Positions 52,801 to 64,000 of a stretch of 64,000 nucleotides of DNA are shown here, piece by piece. How positions within the stretch are numbered: position 1 is the stretch's first letter; every line of letters starts with the position of its first letter. The notes beneath the pieces are model-generated. The model saw nothing but the letters and a program-made list of their open reading frames with translations, made no database searches and had not been told where the DNA came from. The translations under genes were made by a program, and so were the position numbers. This stretch comes from Seminavis robusta (taxonomy: Eukaryota > Bacillariophyta > Bacillariophyceae > Naviculales > Naviculaceae): NCBI GenBank assembly GCA_903772945.1, contig CAICTM010000030.1, positions 1 to 64,000 on the forward strand, written 5' to 3'.

Positions 52801-55800
52801 TCTTCTTGCCTGTTCGAGCCGAGAAGACATACGATGTCGACATTCCGCATTCGTTCCGATCCCTCATGAACTTGCTTTATCTATACCCCAAATTGCTGCG
52901 ATATTCACCCGATCAACCACAGCAGAATGGAAGCAAAGCCAAAAAGCACCAACGTCGGAAAAAGTACTCAATTCGCACCCGTCTTGTACGGACATCCATG
53001 GACGTCGACCAGAATGGGAAGATTTCGTCCTCGACAACGGCGTTAGGAGCATTTCACAGCCCTACTCCTTGGACCGGGCCGGCTCTTTTGGAAGAAGTGT
53101 ATACCAAGTTGCCGGTGTTTCGTCAGCACAAGAACGAGAGCCAAACTAATGGCAAGACCGAACAAGCGATGAAGGACGAATTGAAGCTCCGTCTGCCTCA
53201 AATCATGGATGGATCCTACTTTTTGCAATTCACATTGTTTGAAATAGAAGCGGAAGAGAAGAACGAAAAGCACGAACTTTGTGCGCGCCCCGTTGCCGAG
53301 AACTCCATCCCTCTCAGCACTACCACCGTAAGTGACTCTGCTGGGGGCCAGAAGGTCGCAACTGTGATTCCAAATGGATGCCACCGCATTCGGCTAGGCG
53401 ACTTTAAGTTTTACATCGAGAGTCGACTCATCAGTTCGATCCATATCGGAGACCCTGCCGTCGCCGCCGCTGTTCGCGACTTTCCTGCTTCCTCGACTCA
53501 GGACGCGCAAGGGGAGGGACAAAAACTTCAAGACACGTCCACGGTGACCTTCCCATCATCTTCGTTCGCGAATGCATCAGACGGAACCTTGGTCGGGCAT
53601 TTTCATCTTTTGCTTTACGTTCATCTCAGCAATTTGCTGAGGATTGACCCGACCCAACAATTGTTTGCCGCCTCCGACAGAGTTGAATTTGTGCATAGCA
53701 TTCTCTTTAGTTTGTTCGAAGTACTGAACAAAGTGAAGGCAAGACTGGATGGCACACGCCTTGCTGCCATGATTAAGAAGGTAGCAGACGATTTCGAAGA
53801 AGACTACCTGACTTTGTCTGACTCGGAGAGCTCTGGTTACAAAGCAACCGAGGAGCAAGCTACGGATGCAGGCTCAGAATCAAACGATTTGAAGGAGTTG
53901 CACACAGAATCGGCGGCCGAAGAGAGCGGTGTGATGGAATTCGAGGATGACGAGGACGATCCCTTGGATGAAGGGGCTGTTCGCTGGAAGCAAAAGGATT
54001 CGTTGAAGACAGGCATTGAACGACGGCTCACAAGAAGGGCTTCAATAGGGGCCGACGTTTCATCGAGCGCATCCATTTTTCGTGTGGCATACGGAGCCAG
54101 CAAAACGGATAGGCTCAAAATAGAGGCAGAGCTGTACTACAGCGGCGGGGGCCGACGATTCAGCCATCTGTTCGACGACGACGAAACCATTGTTACGGCA
54201 GGAACGAAACAACACCTTGCCTCAGTCAGAGGCCAGAATGGGAGCAAACTTTTCACCATCGACCATAGTAAAAGCTTCTCGGATGAACTACTGCACGCTG
54301 AGAAAGGTATCAACGCTTCATCGGCGGCTGCAACTCCTGCAGCCGGTGCGCAAGCTTCGAAAGCCACCGGAGACTTTGCAAACAGAGTAAAGACTGTTGC
54401 AAATGTCATGCTTGCGCCGTGCGGCGTCGAGGTTGGGAAGACAACTTCTCCACGACGAATTTCGCTAGACTGTGGCAGGGCGTCGCGGAGACGGAGATCT
54501 GCTGGGAAGGCTATGAAGAGTACAGAGAAGTCAGGAGAACCGTCTGACGAACTTGGGCACAATGTAAGTTCAGTGGAGACACTTGGTTCATTGCTGAGTT
54601 GTTGGCCGAAGTCCATGGTTTTCACTCTGACCTGTGAATTTGTCAGCGTGACACGTTTGTATTTCCTGGATCTGATAATGAAGAAGACGACGACTTCGAT
54701 CCGTCCCGACGGAAAAAGTCTAGGTATTTCAAGTTTCGAGGCTTTGGTCTTCATGCTCAGAAACCATGGACGTTTTGTGCGAGTCATCGAGGGGATCAAT
54801 TAGGGGCTGGATACATCTACGAATCTCTTTTGTTACTGTGGATACAAGCTTGGGAAGATCACAAGCGCGACGAAGGCTCGAAAAGGGCTCTTCTCGGTTT
54901 CTGCCAGCATCTTGACCTCTTGTTACCCCTCTGTCTGAAGTCGGTATGTTTGAGGCTCGAAGATAGTCCTGATCGTGCTAGAGCAATCTTGGATGAAAAA
55001 CATTTGGTTGCTCTTGAGCAATTTTCCATGGTCCTTGCCAAAAGCATCATGTTGGCGTACTCAGAGAACTTCGACCGAGATAATCAGGACGCTACTTTGT
55101 CACGGGCTCTTGCAGCTTCCGAGGGCATACTGGATTTCTTTGCCGGCCTCTTTGCGGTGCTACACCCTGAACACATGCGATGTATACTTGAAAGCTACTT
55201 CAGGGCTCTTGGTGAATGCGAGAATGAACATATCAGAGAAAACCGCGACGGTCTGCTGGAGTTTGACTGGACAGAACATGGCATTCACAGAATAAGACTG
55301 TCTCGACAGCTCAGACTACGCGCAGTGGAAAAGTTCGCTGTCTTGCCCTCTTTCCTTGCGCTCAACTTCCCCCTAAGATATTCTTCTGACAATCAATTCT
55401 TTACTCCGGGCATCAGAGATAACGAAGGCGATTCAACTTGGAAGGTCCAGTACAGCGATCGTGATGCACCACCAAAAAGTCGACAAACACAAGAGTACCC
55501 TTATGTTTCGAGTAGCGAGGATGGGAAGTTGCCGCAAAGCGGCTGGTTGGCATTTCTTCTCGCAAACGAAGCTTTGTCTGTTTGCGCGCTCTCGTGCGAA
55601 GCTGTCGTAGCGGAGGCGATAGCGCACATCGGACACGCACAGAACAATGCCAACAACAAAGGAGGGGAAGGGGAAACTCAGCGCAAGCTGCAGCTGGAGC
55701 GTGGTGACCTGCTCATGTTTCAGTCACTGGCCATTCACGCAATTACTGCAACATACGAGCTGCTTCTGCGCCGTCATGCCATGGACCTTAGATTTCAAAC

Positions 55801-58278
55801 CAACTCTTCAAGAGGACGAATCGCTGCGTTGTACACCGAATGCTTGTTCACTCAATCTCTGCAAAGTGTTCGATGGCTAGCTCGGATGGAGTCCACGCAC
55901 AAAGTCCGCTCCGTCTGGATGTTATGCGTCGTTTATTCTCTGCAAGAGACGCCTGAAGCCTTGATTCGCAGTCTTGTCAGGTCCTACTGTGATCCTTCGG
56001 TAAGCACACGTCACCACAGACGATGCAGTTTCTGCGTTGTTCTCACCCCGTGATTTCTTCCCAAAACAGGACATCCTTATCCACCGTTTCATTCGACTCC
56101 TGCGCCTTGCAAGCTCAACGCTACAAGCATTTGTTGACCAGGTAATTATGTCCCGCATCGATCACAACCGCATGAGATGACAACGCACCCCTTACACGCG
56201 CTATTTCCTTCACCTCCCAGCCTCGCCACAGTACGTATCCAGCAGAAATAGACGAAGCCATTTCTCCATGGCTTCTTCAGGAGAGTTTCAATACCATTTG
56301 CGCCGCAACCAACCTTGTCGTCGAAGAATGCGTGAAGCTCACCGAGTCAAATCCAAAAGAGCAGAGAAAAATGATTCACTCAATACTCGATCTTTTCCTG
56401 CACATCCTGACGACACCGCAATCAGCGGTTACTCATCTTCGGGCGCTGGGCGGTGCTTTGCAGGCTCTGGATCAGTTTGGCATCAAAATGTTCCTAAGTG
56501 TCGTTGATGACAACCTGCAGCACTGGGTCAGAGTTATTCTCGGACTGATGAATAGTACCTCTCTCTCGGTGCGGTCAATCAGCGTTGACTTTGTACTGTC
56601 GCTTCTTGGCAGCGCGTTTGATATGTCTGGAAACATTGACAGCATCCTCCTGGTGTTTGCGGCTGTCTTGCCTGAGGTTGCGGCTCGAGAAATTGGTCTT
56701 TTCAGTGTTGATGGCTTGGTCTCAACATTTGAGGATATCGAGCGTTCTCTCTGGGGCCTCCGCCGCAGTTTTCAAGATTTAGAGGATGCGAACCCTCTCG
56801 ACGACGACAGGATTGACCCGGAACTGCTGCCAGTGCTCAAGCCGTTTTGCCGAGCCATGCAAGCAATTCTTGACAGCGTGTTGATTGAGTTGAGATTGCG
56901 TGACAAAAAGTGCACAATAGTTGGAACCAGGATAAATTTCTCTTCTTCCAAGGAATCACTTGCGTTTGATGCAGATGAAGAAAGTGTATGGGAAGCTGCG
57001 AGCTATTTTGTTGCGGAGACTGCACCCCTGCAACGCATTCGTTGGCTTCTGACTCTGAAGGCGTTGCACGAATCGAAGGGGCAGTGGCTAGAGGCGGCAG
57101 AAACCATGATTGCATGCGCAAATACAATCAGCGACGCGATTCCTCATCTAGACGAAGTTTGGAGGCCATCTAGGTTTCTCCTTTGGTCCGATTCTCGACG
57201 ATCCACTTGGTTGTCCACAGTGGGAGAGGACATGGGGCACCCAGACCGTGGGAACGCCGCAGTGGTGGCCTTCTCGGATGAATTCTTAGAACCAGCTTCG
57301 ATTTTGGGCGTTTCAGATCCCCGCACAAAGTCGACCAAGCTTCGACAGCCCACTTTGCCTGCCATGTGTACGATGCTTACCACTGCGGGCAAGGAGGCTG
57401 TGAAGTTCTTTCTGATGGAAGACGGTGTGGACCAAATAGCTTATGCTCGCTTGGAGAAGCTGCTTACAACAGTTGTGAACGTTCTAGGGGAACATGGGAC
57501 GCTTGACTCATTGTACGAATCCCGTACCATGATGACACCGGAGGCAAGGAAACGCCACGTCGAAGAAGTAGCGGCACTCCGACGAGTTTCGATTAGTCTC
57601 AGTGCGGACATGACTCAACTTGCTGAACGGCTCTTGCTGGTGATTCAAGATGAACCGACCAGAAACCACAACAACAATGGTGGAAAAGTTCGAGAATCCA
57701 TGACAGTGCGTCATAGTCAAGCAATCAAGCGACCCTTCTACGTACTGGTCACAATGTCGGGCGCCAAACCTCCTCGTTTCCAAGAGAGCACCACGCTTCC
57801 CACATTTATCGAATGGAATACTCCGTGTGTCATTCGTGTTCAACAACAACTTGTCAATGCTGCTCGTCGAGCTTGTAAAGATGACTTTGAAAAGTTATCA
57901 AAGCATTTGTGCGCAGTGGTGGGCAAATCGCTTCAACAAGCAATTGCAAAGCCCCACCCCGTCGACTTGCGAGTGGGAGCAGATCACGATCACGGCACTA
58001 ACGGGATTAGTGACGTGGGCAAAACATACATTGATGTAGTGTTTTTGCATACGGATGTTGAATCTGTGGGTCTCCCATTGGATGCTACCGGCCCTGGGGT
58101 TCGAGAGTCGAAGCGCTTCTTCTATACGAAGTCAGACCCCCTTGTTTCCCTCCCAGAAAAGAGCGAAACCGAGAGAGCAACAACGCTGGTCGAGGTGACA
58201 GTGGCCCACACTTTCCCTTCCGTTCTTTCTCGCCAGCGAGCTTTGCTCACGAGCTTGATTTTGCCCGATGGGTGGTAG
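49845..58278 (+). CDS. DOCK-family Rho guanine nucleotide exchange factor, four exons
   Basis: Exons 49845-54563, 54647-55999, 56070-56141 and 56221-58278 (introns 83, 70 and 79 bp, all GT-AG, all phase 0) give 2733 residues. DOCK proteins activate Rac/Cdc42-type GTPases through the DHR-2 domain and bind lipid through the C2-like DHR-1. DHR-1 lies near residues 985-1215: NLLYLYPKLLRYSP, ALGAFHS, EEVYTKLP, DELKLRLPQ, FLQFTLFEIE, and the signature FYIESRLISSIHIGDP (family VELVSTIHTQDP). A middle helical region has LSRQLRLRAVEKFAVLPSFL followed by ALNFPLRYS. DHR-2 begins near 2310 (IRWLLTLKALHESKGQWLEA) and ends with RATTLVEVTVAHTFPSVLSR. The first ~980 residues are mostly disordered. The DHR-2 tail after the FPSVLSRQ block looks short, so a missed final exon is possible. 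Confidence 0.78.
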
Positions 58279-59077
58279 TGGTGACAGTTCCGACTACTTT
58301 GAGAGAAGGAACTGCTGCGACTGGTTGGCCAGGATGCCCTTCCCAAAGGCAGTTTACTGCGTGAAACAACCCCAGGGTGTCGAGTATGGTTTGTTGCCCT
58401 ACCAGCTTTGGAGCGGCCTGGGACTGTCCACATTGCCAAGTTTCCGCCTTCTTCCGCTCGCTACAATCAGCTGCCTACAAGCTGAAGGCTGGCAAAGTGA
58501 TTCGATCCGTGTCTTCGCTGACATGGCCATCTGCACCTCCATACCACTTTGATACTTCGAACAGCTCTTCTAACACCCACCGGTACCATAGCAGGGTCCG
58601 CCAATAACATTTTAAGCCTGCACACATGGTTAGCCAAGTAGCAGGATTGTTTGGGTTTAGCTTCTGGGCAGACTACTACGCATCGGACTGATGGTACAGC
58701 GTATCTGCCCACTGGGGAAGCCCCAGTAGTGAGTTTAGTAAAGAGTAGAGAGGATCTCTTGAGGGTATAAAAGTAAGAGGATTGATAAAAACCAGGGATG
58801 GATAGAGTTGTGTTATGAGTTCAATGATTCTACACAAATAGTAGAGGGGTTGTGGCGTGTTTGGATTGCTAACAAAAGATATGGTACATCCATACCGAAG
58901 CTATCCACAACCCCACAACCACGTCGGCGCTCCAAACAAGAAAGCTCATGGCATGAAACCCACGACGACAACGGATGTACAGGTCCGTCTTCCACACGAG
59001 AAGTTTCGACACTTTCTAGCAGCAAGCCAGGGATAAATTTGTCATCAAGAACGTAGATTGTTGTGTAAATAGCAAAT
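58279..59077. other. Convergent 3' spacer
   Basis: 800 bp between the DOCK stop and the 3' end of the IQ-motif gene. Frames on both strands just after the DOCK stop (58268-58552) have no domain. They could include a missed last DOCK exon, but no joint was found. Confidence 0.45.
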
Positions 59078-59911
59078 CTACTGAACCACCTCGACATTTT
59101 CCACGAGGCTGTGTCGCATTCCAGTGGACTTGCGTTTGTAGGACTTTCGCAGCAATTCCTCCCGTTCTTGTCTCATGCGGGTGGTCTCCTGGTATCTAGC
59201 AGTTTCGATTTCCCTAGTAATATCCAAGTACTTTTCCTGGTTACCTCCACCCAAGCCAAGATCTACCCCACAGCAGGCAAAGAGATTGACAAAATCTTGC
59301 GCTGGGTTCATGGTGGCCTCTTTGGCCGCCTGACGCCTTCGTGACGAGTTCCTCACAGCTGCCGTGCTGCGACCTTGTTCTTCCATCATGGTGATGACTC
59401 TCCAGCGGCGGTACGCAGCCTGGATCTTGACAGCGGCAGCGGTTTCCTGTGAGATACATCGTGAATGAATGAGGACAAACAAAAGAGTGAGTATGCGAGC
59501 GCGCACATGGGTTGCCATGCTCAAGGTTTTCAAGTATACCCTCCACAGTGACACGCTGGCACCGGTAACACCAACGGATATCCATCCATCGTCTACTGCC
59601 ATGGTCAACTCAATACAGAGATAATGGCAGGTAGATAACAAACAGACTCCTGTTACTTGTTTTCAACTCACAATATCAACCCAATCATATCGAGGAGGAC
59701 CCGTGTATGCAGCCTGTTCAGCAGGAGGCGGCTTGCGAAAGAGGCGTATTTGCCGCGAAGTGAACCATGGGCTATTCCGATCCTTTCGTTTGGTGTGCAT
59801 GGCGCCGGTAGATTTAGTGCTGGCCGTGACCATCGATGAGTCCTCCACCATCAAGCTGGCGTAAGGGTCAGCGAGTCTCGGCGGTGCCGACATTCGATAG
59901 TCCCCCATCAT
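59078..59911 (-). CDS. IQ-motif protein, two exons
   Basis: Exon 1 (59911-59672) begins MMGDYRMSAPPRLADPYASL and ends at a GTGAGT donor. Exon 2 (59446-59078) follows a TCACAG acceptor in phase, giving 202 residues. One clear IQ motif (AAVKIQAAYRRWRV) just after the joint predicts calmodulin or EF-hand light-chain binding. The rest is a basic linker, then DFVNLFACCGVDLGLGGG and a charged coiled-coil-like helix. The intron (225 bp) is longer than others in the window, so a small extra exon inside it cannot be excluded. The partner and process are unknown. Confidence 0.6.
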
Positions 59912-60886
59912 GATTGCTTGTTACCCACTGAGGAAATTTCAACTAACACTCTTAATGGATTGTATGCTTTCTCAGCACTCGAGCAACGGATGTCAAATGC
60001 TTTGTGTATGTTGTAGCACTCTCTAATGGCAGCGTTGATCAAGGTATGTATGGTCAACAATCGATGCGTTGGCTGTCTATTTGGTGCGATAGAAATGAAG
60101 AGAAAGATGGAGTGAGTTCGATTCGTGTTGGATCGGATCGCTGAAGTCCAATAGCACTCTAAATGATGAGATTTTTGGGAGAGTGAGCCCACCGTGGAAG
60201 AAAAATCCCGCGAAATCGGGTCGCGGAGTCATTTGAATCGAACGAATGATTCAATCATGGAACTTCAATCATTCACAGCGGTCCAAGCAACGGCAGTTCC
60301 TTATTATTCCCACTGGGTCGATCCAGGTAGCAACGGCATTGGCACGGATCTGAAAAGGACCATCGTACCCGTGACCACAATAGCTAGAGATAGAACCTGG
60401 AGGACGAAGCGTTCGGCTGAGCCTACAAGTGTCCCCACTCGCTTCTATTCGGAAAATGCCGGGAGTTGCTTGCTTGTGGGTTGCAAGCCGCCACGGTTGC
60501 TTGTGTCGGTACGATACGCAAGGACCCAGTCAAAAACGTCTCAAAAAGGACCCACGGAAAAGGCGCAAGCCGCTGTCCTTCCGGATGGGAATCACGGGAA
60601 TAGGATGCGATTCGAAGAGTGGGATGTCAAAAGACAGCAAGAACAGAGTTAGTGGAAATGTGGAACAACCTCGGCTTTCGTACCCGCTCCATCCCAAAAC
60701 AGCGACCGGTATATCCGCTGCAATGGAGGCACAGCCAACTACAAAGCGATGTGGATGGCACAGTACTAGTGATGCCATCGGCAACGGGCAAGGATTACTG
60801 GTAGTTCTGTGTAATGCTGTTACATAGGTACCAGTAGCATCTGGTGTAAAGGCATTCATGGCTCTCAACCAGATTTGCATGTTTGG
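59912..60886. other. Spacer, no gene supported
   Basis: About 1 kb upstream of the IQ-motif gene. Two overlapping plus-strand frames (about 60200-60650 and 60450-60827) show no domains. A GAATCGAACGAATGATTCAATC patch lies near 60235. I see nothing else. Confidence 0.45.
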
Positions 60887-62139
60887 CTAGCCCGAATGGT
60901 ACCAAGGGGCGCCGCTTGGACTGTACCATGTATTCCCTAACAGCAAGTCGTCAATGTCGGTAATGATCCAATTCGCCTTGCCCTTCCTTGGGACTACAGT
61001 TGAGACAATCTCGAGCCGCACACCATGAACCACCTCTCGTTCCTTGCCATCGTCATAGCCTTGCAGCAGCGCCCCAGTCTCTAGATTCGTGACACGGAAC
61101 ACCTCGTCACACCAGACCAAAACTTCGGCAAACACGGTAGTTTGCAGCGTTCCGGTCTCCTTTACAATTCGATCCATTTGTTTCATATTCACTGTACTGA
61201 CAGTGCTGCTGTTTGATTGTGCTTGCTCAATTTCTCGAAGCAAGAGTGGGTGTTTTTTAGCCATGGAGCGGTTCAATGCCGGCAGTGCATGGAGGGAATG
61301 CAGCTGTGCACGAGTCGGCTTGGTCCGCAGATATACCTGTATCTGGTTTTGACCACTCTTTTTGGCCTCTGAATACAAGTTGTAGAGGTTTGGTTCCATG
61401 AGCTTCTGGGACTCTGAATCGTCTTCAATATTATTGCTATGGATATTGTGATCCGCCGCTGATTGGTGGGTGTACTCAAACTCGAGAGCTGAATCCTGAT
61501 CGCTATTGCAGTTTGCCGAACCTGCGCGTTGTCGTACATGTAGTCGAATGAAATCAACCAAGTAAGATACCCCAACACAGAAGCTACAACAGTCTTCATT
61601 CCCATCTTCTACTTCGATTGCACGAATAGTGCATCGCACGCACCTCCATATACACCATGTATCACGTCTTGGACTGCTTGATAGAATGCCCATGAACAGT
61701 TGTCAGCCAGATCCTGACCCCATCCACTGGCCAACATTCTCCACAGCGGAACGTTGAGATACAATCTTGCAGTCAGCGCGCTGATGGCAAAAGTGGAATT
61801 TTCATAGCTCAGAATGCGGTGATTGTGGGCCCGTTGTCTCGCCAGCAACCGATCTGGAAGATCCGATTCATGACGCCATGGGAACAGTGCCGACGGACCA
61901 GTTTTTTTGGCGGTCGATCGCAGCAGAAAGGATGGATCGTCGCAACCAGCAAGAGCCTCATCAGCCTGTGATTTCCAATAAGGAATGCTTTGACTGATTC
62001 CCCGTTTCAGTCTGCGTGGTCCTGCTGGTGAAAAGAGTGACAGTCGGTACCAATACATTCTCATCTTGATTTGGATCTCATGCCACAGAGTGCAAAGCTT
62101 TGTAATAATATTATTGCTATCTTCTTCGATCCAGGTCAT
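60887..62139 (-). CDS. Tim44/MRPL45-like NTF2-fold protein, tentative, spliced
   Basis: Two overlapping minus-strand frames appear to be one gene. The 5' part starts at ATG 62137-62139 (MTWIEEDSNN) and is Trp/Arg-rich. The 3' part (to 60887) has VFAEVLVWCDEVFRVTNLET followed by GALLQGYDDGKEREVVHGVR, then WIITDIDDLLLGNTWYSPSG. That succession (W.DE.F.v.n..tG.l.qG......vvh..rlE......G.W.I.DID..L.GN.W) resembles the C-terminal Tim44-like NTF2 fold found in mitochondrial import and ribosomal proteins. The joint between the two frames (about 61570-61640) is uncertain; one in-phase GTGCGT/GAAG pair would leave an intron of only ~50 bp. The 5' end may extend further (see next feature). Mitochondrial location is inference. 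Confidence 0.42.
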
Positions 62140-62183
62140 GATTTTACGACGAATCGTGGTCTAGCTAGTTGAGAAAATCTACG

Positions 62184-62663
62184 CTACTTTGATCCGCACG
62201 GCACCGGTCGAGTGGCCTCCTGGATCAGGTGCTGGGCCAGTACCAACTTCCGTACATCGTACCCAATGATGGGAATGGCAAAGACTGGTGCTAGCCTCCG
62301 AAGGAGATATCCGAATGCCCAGGACTTCGCGTTGTGAGGATAATACATTGCGTGTAGCAAATGGGTTTGTTCTGGGTGCCCTCTCTGGCTGACTGCCGGG
62401 GACGCACATAGCAAGGAATGTCCACCCCCGCAAATTGGCAAGGAGACAGAATTGCAATCCGCAACCCTCAGAGCAAGCAACATGTGAGGACTACCGAACA
62501 CACTCGACTCGACTCGACTCTGACTCTGACTCGAGTAGGGGATCAGTGACAGCACACTGACCAAAGCATAATTCACGCGAGCTGCATATTTGCACGTGCT
62601 CGGTGAGTGGTCGCATGCTGCTCCAGAAGCTTCGCACACATTGCCTCTGGAATGATGCTGCAT
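62184..62663 (-). CDS. Possible 5' part of the Tim44-like gene or separate small gene
   Basis: A minus-strand frame from ATG 62661-62663 (MQHHSRGNVCEAS) encodes about 159 residues. Its last third (MYYPHNAKSWAFGYLLRRLA, then PVFAIPIIGYDVRKLVLAQH) reads like genuine protein. A donor at CCG|GTGCCG and an acceptor at CTAG|ACC would join it in phase to the frame upstream of 62139, but the intron would be only about 44 bp. No family is recognised. Confidence 0.3.
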   Translation of the reverse strand: MQHHSRGNVCEASGAACDHSPSTCKYAARVNYALVSVLSLIPYSSQSQSRVESSVFGSPHMLLALRVADCNSVSLPICGGGHSLLCASPAVSQRGHPEQTHLLHAMYYPHNAKSWAFGYLLRRLAPVFAIPIIGYDVRKLVLAQHLIQEATRPVPCGSK

Positions 62664-63074
62664 TTGATCTCCGACCAACGAAACTGTTAAGGTCGTCGAG
62701 GAGCCAAGTCGCCTCCACTGCGCGATCTATCTGTTGCACCATTGTGTTTGGAACCATTATATGTGTTTGCAACAAGCCCTAGAAAGTCTAGATTCTGGGC
62801 TCTGCCTAGTAGCCATCTTTCGTTTACCGATACTGGTAGCTACCCAGCCAGTAAAACACTACGTACAACTATCGAAGTCGGTTTGCTTGTAATACATACA
62901 ACCATGGAGGTGGGTTCCCATGTGCTGACGAAAGCATTGTCAAACTCAATACTCGAGTACTCAGTAATAATCTATATATCTACTCTGAGTGCTAGCTAGA
63001 GTATACCGAAATCTATATTCCAGTATCGGTATGCATAGAAGTAAGAAGTTGCTACAGAAACACCTACAAGCTAG
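62664..63074. other. Spacer, nothing recognised
   Basis: 3' flank of the last gene and upstream flank of the Tim44-like locus. No coding signal beyond short frames. Confidence 0.4.
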
Positions 63075-63626
63075 TTAGTTGCTTCCGTCAAACATACCAC
63101 CCATAGAATTGCCAGGGGGAGGGGCTACCACAATGGGAGGTGCATTGATCATGCCATCATTTTGTGGCGGTCGTGGTGGTCCAGGCGGCCCTGGTTGTCC
63201 AGGCGGCCCTGGTGGTCCAGGTGGGCTAGGACGAATCAATAGAACCTCTTGGTTGCAACCCACGGCTCCTCCAATACAAGTCAATACCGTAGTCAAGGCC
63301 TCGGCGTCACCTTCCAAGAATCCCGTGATGAGCTCTGGCAAACATGCAGCCAATTCCGCCCCACCAATCCATTGTTGAGGGTTCTCAAGGATTTGGTTGG
63401 CGAGACACGAGAAGATGTCTTCTTCTTCTTCTTCCTCTTCCTCTTCTTCTTCTTCCTCCGGTTCGTTATCGTCTTGGAGCTTTCGATGCGTGACAACAAT
63501 GCGCCCCTTGCGAACACCCTTTTCCTTTCGGTAACCCCTCAAATGCCTCTTCGTGGCGGCTGCCTCCTGGACAAGCCCCAAGCCGACCAACGCCAAGACA
63601 CAAAGATACAGTACAAGACCCTTCAT
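63075..63626 (-). CDS. Secreted acidic protein with poly-Glu and collagen-like Pro-Gly tract
   Basis: The frame is open from a GTG codon, but the first ATG is at 63624-63626 and gives 183 residues beginning MKGLVLYLCVLALVGLGLVQ, a clear signal peptide with probable cleavage after EAAA. A basic segment follows (KRHLRGYRKEKGVRKGR), then about 14 consecutive Glu. Next comes a compact domain with four Cys (FSCLAN, AACLPEL, LTCIGGAVGC), then a PPGPPGPPGQPGPPGPP tract of the Gly-X-Y collagen type, and a Gly/Met-rich end. The charge segregation and secretion suggest a cell-wall or extracellular matrix role, which is inference. The Gly-X-Y tract is too short for a stable collagen helix. No family is recognised. 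Confidence 0.7.
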   Translation of the reverse strand: MKGLVLYLCVLALVGLGLVQEAAATKRHLRGYRKEKGVRKGRIVVTHRKLQDDNEPEEEEEEEEEEEEEDIFSCLANQILENPQQWIGGAELAACLPELITGFLEGDAEALTTVLTCIGGAVGCNQEVLLIRPSPPGPPGPPGQPGPPGPPRPPQNDGMINAPPIVVAPPPGNSMGGMFDGSN

Positions 63627-64000
63627 TGTTGTTTTTGTTTGTGTGTCGTCCAAAGGTGACAAAGAAAGAGAAGCTTCAATTGCCACTCCGAACGGTCGAA
63701 ATGCTTTTCATTGCCACGAAAGATCATTCACTGTGTCATCTCCCGGTAAGCCGTTGGAGCTGAAGGGATGAAAAATGAGGGTAAGTCACGCTTACAGTCC
63801 CGTGGGAAACGCTGACGTTTGTTTGGGTTATGACCCTCATCCCAAATAAATCAAAAGCAAGTCAAGTGTCAAGGAACCAACAATAACACAACCGGTGAAA
63901 CAATGGATCCATGGCTGATGGCAGTAGTGTATGGCAGTGAGAATTCTTTGCAGTCCATTTATTTTTGCCTTTCCCTCTTTTTGAAACTCTGCCATCAATC
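63627..64000. promoter_or_regulatory. Upstream region of the secreted-protein gene
   Basis: 374 bp of 5' flank to the window edge; no gene seen. Confidence 0.4.

Noticed and set aside
54137-54799. Minus-strand frame of 220 codons
   Set aside because: Lies wholly over the DOCK first exon and its intron; no domain.
58268-58552. Plus-strand frame just after the DOCK stop
   Set aside because: No domain and no in-phase splice joint to the DOCK gene; kept only as a possibility for a missed exon.
60194-60827. Two overlapping plus-strand frames
   Set aside because: No domains, and the longer one opens with GTG; not enough support.
63555-63580. RHLR motif after the signal peptide of the secreted protein, resembling an oomycete RxLR
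   Set aside because: A four-residue match in a basic stretch is expected by chance and diatoms have no RxLR export pathway known to me.

Overview
The window reads as nuclear DNA of a diatom, most likely a raphid pennate. The species is not proven. Evidence: compact genes with short GT-AG introns (about 70-225 bp), a cytochrome c6 whose presequence carries the diatom ASAF plastid-targeting motif, a plastid-type FA2H-like hydroxylase, a large protein built from phytotransferrin/FEA1-like modules, and spacers full of CTAG and GGTACC-type short repeats. No rRNA, tRNA, CRISPR or bacterial-type operon was seen.

Layout. 1-1650 holds remnants of a PIF1-family helicase, probably from a Helitron, with pieces on opposite strands. 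2473-6153 (-) is HIRA. 6783-9502 (+) is a two-exon ankyrin protein. 9746-10024 is the fossil tail of a LINE-type reverse transcriptase. 10298-10954 (-) is a possibly myristoylated unknown. 12761-14594 (-) is a three-exon NELF-A-like gene, divergent from a microtubule-associated-like gene at 15038-18217 (+). Then come V-ATPase subunit G (18610-19120, -), an acidic Cys-rich unknown (19832-21841, -) and cytochrome c6 (22810-23313, -).

24899-31823 (+) encodes a 2231-residue secreted, single-pass protein with six repeated modules. It is followed by EDRF1-like (32221-36207, +), a delta-12 desaturase (37055-38323, -), APC5 (39664-42234, +), a five-TM protein of tweety/prominin-like topology (42506-46036, -), the FA2H-like hydroxylase (48373-49341, -), a four-exon DOCK-family exchange factor (49845-58278, +), an IQ-motif protein (59078-59911, -), a tentative Tim44-like protein (60887-62139, perhaps reaching 62663, -) and a secreted poly-Glu/collagen-like protein (63075-63626, -).

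The genes are mostly unrelated housekeeping and regulatory functions: chromatin (HIRA), transcription pausing (NELF-A), cell cycle and cytoskeleton (APC5, MAP-like, DOCK), lipid modification, and electron transport with iron uptake. The best functional pairing is cytochrome c6 and the phytotransferrin-like giant, which are divergent across a shared 1.6 kb spacer. The most unusual items are the six-module iron-family protein, the NELF-A homologue and the five-TM protein. Exon joints were inferred by reading splice sites and protein continuity; two joints stay unresolved and are marked.
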